Assembly: GCA_900708905.1 (NCBI GenBank)
Contig: CAADRB010000002.1
Coordinates: forward strand, 6,092,269-6,156,268
DNA length: 64,000 bases
Origin: Hymenolepis diminuta
Lineage: Eukaryota > Platyhelminthes > Cestoda > Cyclophyllidea > Hymenolepididae
Direction of reading: 5' to 3'
How positions within the stretch are numbered: position 1 is the stretch's first letter; each line of letters begins with the position of its first letter. Positions 44,001 through 54,200 of the stretch are shown one piece after another. A program made the translations under genes and the position numbers. Under the pieces are notes generated by a model. It saw nothing but the letters and a program-made list of their open reading frames with translations. It searched no databases and was not told the DNA's origin.

Positions 44001-46065
44001 GCTTTAAAGTTATATATTACGTTCATGATGTGAGGTTATGTAAAGAGAACCAAACGAATGCAAGAAAAAGGAAACCCAAATGGAAAAATATATAAATAAC
44101 TCGATCTTTGAAATCATTTAGGCATTTAGTATTGAGATTAAGACACAAGGTATAGGGCGCCGCCATTCATGGCGACGAAACCGAAACTAGGATTTAAATT
44201 AACCAATCATTTCTCTCTTCCTTTTCATACCACCAATCACAAGCCACCCCATGGAGAGAACCAATGAGGGCCTAGGTGGAAGAGCCAACCATCGGGACAC
44301 CTTCCGGGAAAGAGGAGGAGAAAAAGCCCGAATAGGTGAACAGGGCAGAATACCGCCTTCCGGCTTGCAAGTGACTACGCTATGTCCGTGGCTTCCAATG
44401 TTACTTTCCGGCTTCCCTACACCTGCCCTTCTCCCATTAAATCAGACCTTTCTTAGTCCAGACTTGCCATACCCGTTGTGTTTAATAAACCTCTCTTTGA
44501 ACTGACCTTGGTTCTCCTGTCAAATTCCGGTGGATCTTATAAGATAACTTAAAGTCGGCAATCTGAATCGTGTGAGAGTATAGGACCTTGAGATATTTAC
44601 ACTAATCACTCAATCAAAGACTCAATTTGCAACCTAATTTTCCTTTATTTAACTGTAATTGATTTAAATACCTAACATTTTATTGAATTTATTAGGTTTT
44701 TGGTGTTTTTTACATTAATAAATAATTTTTCATTGCATCGACACAATTAAAGGGTAATGTCTAAAATCTTGGTGGTTGACTGAATTAAGTTGACTGTATA
44801 TACTGGAACTGTTAAACTTACCTTCTTACTTCATTTTGCATCTAAATGTACTCGTATATAAGACATTTTTCAGCAAGTTTTCTGATTCCACATTTAAATT
44901 GGAGAAATGAAATATTACCCCTGTTCTCTCTGGTATTGAATTATCAAAATTTACGTTAGCAAGGGGAAGCTTTTCATATAACATTAACATTATCATTTAT
45001 AAAGTCTTCAGCGGTCTAAGTTTTGAATACATGCGCAAAGTACTTCTATAGTTTCTCTTATTTGAAGAATTTTTGTTGCTATTTCAATAGTAGAAAATTT
45101 CTAAAATCGCTTTTTAAGTGACTTAAAGTGTGGTAAAGTCTAATAATCCGCGTCATTTACCTGGATTCGATTAATTTTAAATAACTCTGTGGTTTATAGC
45201 CGATACCACATATATAAGTCTTTTGCTAAACCTCTCGGAATTCCAACTAGCTCCTGACAAGTGCAATCAGCCTCTAGCAGAGTTTACTAATATATATTTA
45301 CCCCCAAAATTAGCTAGGCTATATCCAAAATAGCAAGAATAAAGAAGTTACCGAGTGGGAAGAACTTGCACACTGTGGATCATTATCAAAAGGCTTAGCC
45401 ATTAAATGCAATCAACGCTACGCTTTAAGAATAGCTCACAAGTTTGGCGAGACACTACTAAATCGCATAAACTAAGAGAGATCTTAATATATACCCTTTT
45501 TTTAATTTCAAATGAACCTATTTTTGAAATGTACAGTTAAGAAAATACAAAAGAATACGACTATCACCTAGTTATTGTCGAATCTAAGTTTCAACTTAGT
45601 CAGATCTCAATAAAAGAGCTCAATGTTTACCAAAGTTATACCTTTACATATAGTTTCCATTTTCCCATGATAAAAGCTGTATTTCTCTCAATTCATGATT
45701 AAATGCGAGCACCAAATTTACACAATTTCACATCATGTCCCCAAATCATTACTTGGGTAAAGTGGAATCATAAGGAGATCTCCTGTTCTCTCTTCCCCCT
45801 TTTTTGAACTAACAAGTAGGGCGACTGAATGTACACTGAGGGTCATCAATGCCGAGGCGTCTAACTTATCAGAAATGTACCAACGAGCCTTTACAACAAT
45901 ATTTAGCTACTAAATTAATTAAAACTCTCTTTCGCGACTCAAAAAGATCAATTAATCAGAATAACGTAAATTTTAAACAACGTATTTAAAGATTTAATCT
46001 TTCAGCTAAAAAACCAGTAGAAATCCCCCGAAAAAAACAATATAATATTTACAACAAAATATGCA
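44001..46065. other. Intergenic region, HHAT 5' side to ORC4 3' side
   Basis: Holds a GC-richer block at 44160-44530 (listed separately). The remaining 1.5 kb is AT-rich with no recognised feature. Confidence 0.55.
44160..44522 (+). repeat. Possible solo LTR or other element fragment
   Basis: This block is clearly richer in G and C than its flanks. It begins near the perfect palindrome CGCCATTCATGGCG (44161-44174) and contains AATAAA (44482-44487). It ends TCTCCTGTCA, followed by TTCCGGTGGATC, which has the feel of an LTR end plus primer-binding site. No target-site duplication or partner LTR was found. An 84-codon ORF within it looks incidental. Confidence 0.25.
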
Positions 46066-46071
46066 TTTATT
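46066..46071 (-). terminator. Poly(A) signal of ORC4
   Basis: AATAAA on the minus strand, about 55 nt downstream of the ORC4 stop codon. Confidence 0.6.
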
Positions 46072-46124
46072 ATTACAATCACAACTCTTCATCCAGATAC
46101 AAACTGCGTATCTGTATTCAACAT

Positions 46125-49100
46125 TTATAGTGTTCTCGAATGAGCCCACTGTGACAACTCAATTGGACATCCCGAATAGGCATCTAGACAAGCAACCAAC
46201 AATGGCGCCGAAACAAAACAAGCAATTGGTTGAAAACGTTTCAATTGGCCGGGCAAATTCACTGTTGCGGCTAAATTAAATCTCTTTGCTCCACCTCGAG
46301 CCCGGACACCCGGATCGGCGGACACTGCGGCGATTGCATCTCGGCCACACACGACCAACTCAAGTTGGGCCAAATTGTCCATCGCCTTGGACACCACACG
46401 CCTCTCGTAGAGGTAGTTTGGACATCTTCTCTTGCAGAAACGCGAGTACTCTAGGAGGCATAAGAATCAAGCTTTTAAGTTGGATTCAGGACAGTGGCTA
46501 TTAACTAAAGTAATTGGAGGCCTACCGTTGAACACAATCTCAAAATTGAGCGCCTGACCATCGTGAATGTCATGTAGTTTTACCATAACAGTAACGAGAA
46601 TCAATTCAAGAATCGATAGACCTAAAGTCAAGAAAGGGGGAAAATTAAGAGATTCGTTTTAGAAAATCTAACACATGGGCTGAAAAGTCCAGGGCCTAAC
46701 AAAGAAAACACAGTTTTTTTGGTTCAAAATTAGCTTTATTCATCAANGTAATCTCCATCAAGAGCAACGCAATCATTCCAGCGCCGCTCTAACATTTTAA
46801 TACCACTTTTGTATAACGATTTATCTTTTGTCTCAAAATAGGCCTCAGTTTCAGCGATAACCTCTTCATTCGTGCCAAATTTCTTACCGGTGAGCATTTT
46901 TTTTCAGGTCTGCGAACAGCCAGTAGTCGCTGGGAGCCAAATCTGGCGAATACGGTGGATGTGGGAGCAATTCGAAATTCAATTCATGTAGTTTTGCCAT
47001 TGTTTTGACTCACTTGTGACACGGTGCGTTGTCTTGATGAAACAAAATTTTTTCTTTGCAATTTCGGCCTTCAAACGCTCCAATAACGCTATATAATATT
47101 CACTNNNNNNNNNNNNNNNNNNNNNNNNNNNNNNNNNNNNNNNNNNNNNNNNNNNNNNNNNNNNNNNNNNNNNNNNNNNNNNNNNNNNNNNNNNNNNNNN
47201 NNNNNNNNNNNNNNNNNNNNNNNNNNNNNNNNNNNNNNNNNNNNNNNNNNNNNNNNNNNNNNNNNNNNNNNNNNNNNNNNNNNNNNNNNNNNNNNNNNNN
47301 NNNNNNNNNNNNNNNNNNNNNNNNNNNNNNNNNNNNNNNNNNNNNNNNNNNNNNNNNNNNNNNNNNNNNNNNNNNNNNNNNNNNNNNNNNNNNNNNNNNN
47401 NNNNNNNNNNNNNNNNNNNNNNNNNNNNNNNNNNNNNNNNNNNNNNNNNNNNNNNNNNNNNNNNNNNNNNNNNNNNNNNNNNNNNNNNNNNNNNNNNNNN
47501 NNNNNNNNNNNNNNNNNNNNNNNNNNNNNNNNNNNNNNNNNNNNNNNNNNNNNNNNNNNNNNNNNNNNNNNNNNNNNNNNNNNNNNNNNNNNNNNNNNNN
47601 NNNNNNNNNNNNNNNNNNNNNNNNNNNNNNNNNNNNNNNNNNNNNNNNNNNNNNNNNNNNNNNNNNNNNNNNNNNNNNNNNNNNNNNNNNNNNNNNNNNN
47701 NNNNNNNNNNNNNNNNNNNNNNNNNNNNNNNNNNNNNNNNNNNNNNNNNNNNNNNNNNNNNNNNNNNNNNNNNNNNNNNNNNNNNNNNNNNNNNNNNNNN
47801 NNNNNNNNNNNNNNNNNNNNNNNNNNNNNNNNNNNNNNNNNNNNNNNNNNNNNNNNNNNTCTTTTGAAGGTTAGTATTAACTGAAAAAAAGGTGACTGCA
47901 ATAAAACTAGCGCCATCTATGCGTTAGGCCCGGGACTTTTCAGCCCATGTTAAATAAATGTGTAAAAACCTACTTGGTAAAAGTGATGTCTTAGCATCTT
48001 GTCTAAGCATGGAGAGAACACTGATGAAATCTTGGGCGTTTAAACGAGTCCTTGAGTCGTCCAGTCGAGCGATAAGTAGCGCCTTTTGGAAAGAAAAAGA
48101 TCATTAAAATATATCTACCACCTTAAATTTCATTAAAGTTTTAATTGCATACGCACATTGATGAGAATCATATGCAACCAGATGAACAAATAAGGTCTAC
48201 CATTCGTAGGAATAGATGTAGTATCACTATAGAGTAGTTGATTTGGGCCCAAATACCAGAAGGAATACATTTGTTATAAAAGTGAGGAATCAGGTTTAGT
48301 CTAACCTGATCTTTTTCAATTCTTCACCACGTTGAATCTGGTGTGGGCCGTAGTAATTACTGACACAATAGAGTTAGACTTAATGCTTAGTAACATAAAG
48401 GCTGCCACTGAAAAAAATCAACTTTAACACTTTCTGAAGATCCGATACTTGCTAAATTGCAAACAGAGAGCGGGGTCACTTAGTCATCTCCTTTGAATCG
48501 TATCACTTATGTTTTTAATACGACAAAACCTCCCTAGAGTGAATGAAAATGATATAACAATATCCATGGGTGAGCAAGACAAACTGCGGTAGGAAGCGTG
48601 TGGTCATTGCCTTGAGTCAATGAGCTAAAAGGGGAAAACTGGCAAATCTCAAAGCTTATCGATAATCATTTCCAGAGCGCGAGCACAAGAGAATGAAGAA
48701 CCCATTCGAAAGCCATCTAGATGTTCTAAAAAATGGGCAGATTTGAATTCTATCAGATCTGTAGCATGGAAAAATAAGATTTTACCAATGAATAGAGACT
48801 GCCTACCATATTCAAACACAATCTGAGCATAACTGATTCACAACTTACAGCAAACTAAATAAATCCACTACTAGGAGGTACGTAAACTTAAGCAAGAGAC
48901 GAAGAAAGGGTAAATAGTGTAGAACTTCATAAACTCACAATGACATTCTTCAGCTTTCCCACACACGTAGAAACGTCCCAGGTCTGCCTTAGACAATCTC
49001 TCACCACTTCATCCTGGAAGAATCCCTCAACATGTGCATTCCACTCCGTTACCTCCTTCGCGACCTTCTTACGTTCACTTGAAGGTAAATTATAAGTAAT

Positions 49101-50924
49101 TTGATGAAGCTGATCACAAGTGATGAGTAAGAGGTTGGTTGCAAGAAGGCAATATCTATGGAAGGGGCCCACTGGACCATCATTCCCATCATTATCACTC
49201 GCGTCGTCGTCTATAGGAGCTGAGGCAGTGCCGACAGCTGTCATTGAGAAATCAGTGAGACGTGGGGCTGTAACTGGAATGACGTGAAGTTGACGGTGAG
49301 AGAAACGCGACTTGACTCGCTTTTCTAACATTTCCATCACATCCTATAGAAGGGGAATACAAGTTCATTGAAAACATGCCATTTAAGACTACATAATAAA
49401 ATACCATAAAGAGTAATCAGTGTACTAGGTATTAATGATTGACTTCCAGTCATCAAGCATATTTTGTTTATCTACCCAAATATGTGAATTAGAGAATATA
49501 CAAAATTGAAATGTGATCAAGACTTGCCGTTTCTGATCTTCTTGCACAGTTCTAAAACAATGCACTATACATTGGATCCGAGCTCTGAAGATGAATAGCA
49601 CAAAAAATAATTAAGGTAATTGAATTTGCACTCAATATTTCCAAATTTCCATGTAAACTAAAGTTTACGTGGATCTAAAGTAGTACACCAAATCTAGGAG
49701 TAAGAAGACGGACTCGACATCTTATGACAAATCTTCCAGTTCTTCAAGACAGTAAAAAAAGATCATAGATTATGTCAAGCATAAAAAAGGCCAGGAGTTA
49801 AAGAGCAGACATCTTAACAAGTATCAATACCATAGTTACCAGAAATAGATGCTAATAAAGTATGATGAATAAAAATTGGAGACTGAATACCTGCTTTTCC
49901 TAAATTTTATTTTAATCCATTATCAACGCAACCATTTCAAATATGTCAAGCAGTATGATCAAATTATGCGAATTTATTCTGTAGATTGGTTGTTCGCATT
50001 TGCCACTTCAAATCGATATATTTCTAGACGTTCTACCGAACGATGGAAAAAAGAATAAGCCAGGAATGATGACCAAAGAAAGCCAATCTTAAGCACTGTA
50101 GTTGATGTAGTAGATGAACTGCAGTAAGTCCAAACTTCATTTCTAATATTTCAATAGTGCAACAGCATGTCATCATCAGATCAGTAAACAGTGAGTGATA
50201 CATGTGTCAAATTAACGCTCATATGTATTTAAGTGAACTTACCAAACGACAAGTGAGACCAATAACACATAGAGGAGCTCCATAGGCATGACAACTAACA
50301 TCAAGAAGATTGTAGAGCAGAGCTTGATTACGATGTGCGGCGAAAAGATCAAATTCCTCAAGAACAACAAGCAAGGCTTTCGAAGAGCCATCACAACTTC
50401 GAAGACCAGTCAGCAGCCAACGCAAATGTTCAGTAAAACTTTGCATCCGTATTTCAATATTAACTGGATCTGTCTCTTCATCTAAGTTTATGTCATCACT
50501 AAGTTTAAGTAAATCTGGTTTCAAGGAGAGTCCACTACAGGATCGTTGGAGTTGTTTGGCAATTGAATGAAGAGCTATTCGATCATCTGTATGTATGAGA
50601 CCGTTGATGTGAATTTCAATCAAATTGTCTTTGACGGCTGGATCCTGTTTTGCCTTTTCTAGGGCGCTTCTCAATAACTGTAAAATAAATAACATCAACA
50701 CAACTGCAAATTATAATAACAAGTGAGATCATCTACAAAATAATTACGTGTGTTTTACCACTTCCTCTACGACCTATCAGAAGCATAGAATTACTAATAG
50801 AATTGATAACTGTATCACGAATTGTATGGACGATGCAAGATAACTCCTCCTCAAAATACTGGATTTCATGGGATGATGACAAAATTTGTTCTCTTAGAAA
50901 ATTTACAATGTATTCCATGTTCAT
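46125..50924 (-). CDS. ORC4: Origin recognition complex subunit 4
   Basis: Six exons: 50748-50924, 50243-50677, 48939-49343, 47974-48082, 46526-46621 and 46125-46450. All phases fit, giving 515 residues; human ORC4 has 436. It is an AAA+ subunit of the nuclear complex that binds replication origins and loads MCM helicase. Walker A is GRRGSGKT (51-58). The Walker B region reads LLVVLEEFDLF, where human has LDEFDLF, so the first acidic residue is Glu (166). Next come GAPLCVIGLTCRL, then LEKRVKSRFSHRQ. The winged-helix part shows LSILELIL, ALNFEIVFNEYSRF, VVSKAMDNLAQLEL and C-terminal CPIELSQWAHS, all colinear with human. Extra length includes an acidic insert (DDDASDNDGNDG) in exon 3 and a longer linker in exon 2. 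A mariner copy sits in intron 4. The gene is divergent from the FHIP-type gene. Confidence 0.93.
46671..47950 (-). mobile_element. Mariner (DD34D) transposon inside ORC4 intron 4, gapped and disabled
   Basis: Terminal inverted repeats ACATGGGCTGAAAAGTCC lie at 46673 (+) and, reversed, at 47933-47950. TA dinucleotides flank both sides (46669-46670, 47951-47952), as expected for the TA target duplication. The length of about 1.28 kb is typical. On the minus strand the transposase C-terminal half reads FHQDNAPCHK, then LHELNFELLPHPPYSPDLAP and SDYWLFADLKK, then GTNEEVIAETEAYF and MLERRWNDC. It carries an in-frame TGA just after PCHK and one extra A in the LKK run that shifts the frame. One ambiguous base is at 47747-1000 (46747). 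The middle 755 nt is unsequenced. The element has the same orientation as the host gene. Confidence 0.9.
47105..47859. other. Assembly gap (755 N)
   Basis: A run of N wholly inside the mariner copy, probably an assembly collapse at a multi-copy element. Confidence 0.99.
48083..48938 (-). other. ORC4 intron 3
   Basis: An 856-nt intron with GT..AG ends on the minus strand. No embedded feature was recognised. Confidence 0.8.
49344..50242 (-). other. ORC4 intron 2
   Basis: An 899-nt intron with a GTAAGT donor and TATAG acceptor on the minus strand. It contains one short chance ORF on the other strand and nothing else I can name. Confidence 0.8.
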
Positions 50925-51207
50925 AAATTACAGTATTATAAGGCCCTCTTGATGGCAAATACAGAAGAAACTTGAGGGAGAAACAGAGTCAAGATGAAAA
51001 TTTGTAGTCCGAACCATGCAAAAAACCTTAATCCCTGATGGATTTAAAATATTATTAATAGATTAAACGCTTAAGTAAAGTTTTGTAAATCCTTTATTAA
51101 TACATTTTTATTAATGTAGGAAAATTATTTTATCTTATATAAGAGAGATTTATATATTTATCAGAAGCTTATTATTATTAATAGATTGATGTTGTATATT
51201 TAAAATA
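50925..51207. promoter_or_regulatory. Shared upstream region of ORC4 (-) and FHIP-type gene (+)
   Basis: Only 283 bp (433 bp if the later FHIP start is used) separate the two divergent start codons, so both promoters must lie here or overlap. It is AT-rich. I see no distinct TATA or CCAAT pair that could be assigned to either gene. Confidence 0.55.
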
Positions 51208-54200
51208 ATGAATAACTGGAGCACTCCAGTTACGAAGTATTTCAATGTGTCTCAAAAGCAAAATGTTATAAATATTAATGTCGTTTCTGATTTCAGGGTC
51301 ATTGAATGCAGGACTTTCGATTTTGCGGGTCCTAGATTTTTATTATTTCATCATAAGATGCCTGTCCCTACTTTAAGCCTAGATTGCTATAGATCTGAGC
51401 ATCAGAGTGAACTTGCTATTTATGAAGAGGTACTTAAGTCTTATTGGAATCGTTGTCTTACTAGGTCAGGCCAGAGTGAGTTGGTTATTTTTAACTATTT
51501 TTTCACTATAGACTACAATGATTCATCTGAGATATGTTGTTATATTATGCTTATTGCTAAAATATTGAATAAAGAACAATTTGTTGTTAATACTGTGGAG
51601 CCCAATTATCATATTTTATTTGAAGCCGCTATCGAAATGAACATGTTTCATGATATGCATAGATTATTGACGAGATTTAATGGCACACATTTGGAAGCTT
51701 TAAAAGAAACTATTCTTCAGTTTTACGATATTCTTTTGTCCTGTTCTCATTATAATTTGTTCTTGAAGGAAGAGGTTGGCCTACGTTATTTGTAATAGTA
51801 TTTCGCTTAGTTTCTCGTCCCCATGATGTTCACCCTCAACTTTTGCAGTCATTACTCTCCTGTACGAGTTGAAAATATACTTTTGCAAACCCTCCACTCC
51901 ATTTGTGTCGCTCTTCGCCAACAAATTCAATCTCCATCTAGTAAATTTGATTTATTCTGGTCAGTTTGTTTAAACCCCTCTCAATACGTACAGCGATTAC
52001 ATCGGGAAAATTCGGAAGACGATATTTCTTCTCCAACTCGTAGTAGTTTTGTTCAGTTTGATATTTATCTAATTAGTGTCTCAATATTCTGCAGATAAAA
52101 TGCATTCCCTTTGTGATCTCCTTGTGAACTATGTCCATAGGGGTGGGAATTTATGTTGGCTTTCACGAGATTCTCTTCTTCTCCTTGCTGCATCTTCAGC
52201 GTCCAATGAAAGTGCTGGCTATCATATTGCAAATGACTCAAATTTATGCGAGGTTTGATTTGTCGATTGTCCAATGTCTTATTTCGTTAGGTCTTAGCTA
52301 CCGATATGGTCGTTCTTTTTACAAATATCCCACGTCAACTGGTTGATAGTGACTCAATTGATGATTGGCCGAAACTTCTCTCTGAAATTGAAGATCAAAT
52401 GCTTAAAGATCACCCCCTTGAACAGTTTTTGGATCATTATGAGTTCTGTTGTTCAATTGTGGACGTAAGTAGTGCTTAAACTAGGTTACAGTTTTCTTCA
52501 ACTAGATGTCAAACAGCATAGTAAAAGAGAATATGCTGGCCTGTCTCTACAAAGGATTTCTACTTCCTGTGTTAGCTCCAGAAATTCAATCAGTAAGAAT
52601 TGTATTTTGATTTCCATCATCTTCGTAGACATCTAAACCTGAACTTGCCACTACAACAGTGTACTTGGATCGGATTCTTCTCAAATCTAAAGAAAGTATA
52701 CTGTTACCTTTTCTCCTACGGTTTCTCTTTTCCGATCGCAATGCAACTCATTCTGGTGGATTAACCCCGCAGTCTTTCAAGCACGAAATTACTCAGGCTC
52801 TTGAGCAGTCGTTTCCTCTCTCTGAGTCCTCTTTGCTTCGTGGAAGTAGTGAATTTGCGTCTGCGGTTAATCAGAATTCTTACGTGCATTTATTTTTCAC
52901 GCGATTTGAGGCATCAAACACTCTGGTAAGTCTGACTGATATATTTTTATTTTTTTCCGCAAACACATATCTGTCCTATATTACTTGTTAGATTCTATAA
53001 CTTTATATCAACAGAGTTGATGTCCTGATTCTTATTTACAGAGATTAGGAAATTTGGGTTTATCCAGTTTATCCAGTGTACGTTCAATCAGTTCTGATAT
53101 GCATTCTATGTCTAAAAATTCATTGTTCACTTGTGGAAGGATATTCAGAGCGAGATTTTTCTTAAATAAGATCAAATTTGGAAGGTATTTTAGTTTTAAT
53201 TAGGATAAAAATTTGTTAGAAAACTAGAAAGTACTCTATCGAAGCATTCAATTCTACAAACTGAGATGTGAACTATATTAAACTGCAAAACGAAAGCCCG
53301 GAATTATTAAAGGCCCATTTTATTTGCATTCAATCATCGGTTTTCAATGTATTCAAATCTAGAAGTAGAAAAAATGGCCTAAAAGTATGTTGGCGTGATT
53401 TGAAGGTTTATTTGCCGCAGTCTTGACAAGCTGTGCTAACTGAAACGGGTTTCAAGAGGCCAAGTTGAGAAATGGCTTGTTATTTCGAGTTACTAACGTA
53501 AATATTATAATTAAACCTTCAGCTCTAAACAAATGATGCAACCTATCGTTCCTCTTGTTTGATTGTTTCTTTTCTGGTGTAAGTGATTATATATAACAGC
53601 AAACAAGGGAATTAGTTTGCTACAGGGGTAAGTATATTAGAGCGTAGGGTAACACTATACACTTGTTGATTCCGAGATCTTTCATTAGGTTTGATTAGGA
53701 CATACAAATCCGAACTAGTTTTCCCTGTATTGGTTTAAATTGCACTTCGTTCGCTTTGGTGCTAACAGCAAATAATTTATTTCAAAATGGTACGAAGCGA
53801 GCAGTTTTCCGTTCTTTTGAAAATCTTAGCAAATGTCGAATAATTCCTTTTTAATATGCACACAAAAGATGAGTGAGCGTTCTTCCAGATATTGAATATG
53901 GAGCGAAAAAGAATCTCCAATCTGTGAAATCTTTTGGTTTCAATAATTCTCTCATTAAATATATTTTTTTCGTTTTATCTTTATTAATATTTAAGATGGG
54001 CACCCTAAATTGGCCACTTATATGTTAATAATACCTAAACGAGCCGTTTTAGAATTTCGCTTGCTTTGACGCCACCGGTAAATGATTCATTTCAAATCGA
54101 GACATAAAGCGAACTATTTGGAAATTTTTAACACATATCCTGTAATGGTCGCTCTTTTGTGTTGGCAAAAATGTTAAAGGCTATTATCCACTCTTGTAAT

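Noticed and set aside
53041..53205. Acceptor-preceded open stretch (RLGNLGLSSLSSVRS...) after FHIP exon 7
   Set aside because: Joining exon 7 directly to 56308 restores a conserved FHIP block in phase, so an intervening exon is not needed. Low-complexity Ser-rich sequence is more likely chance.
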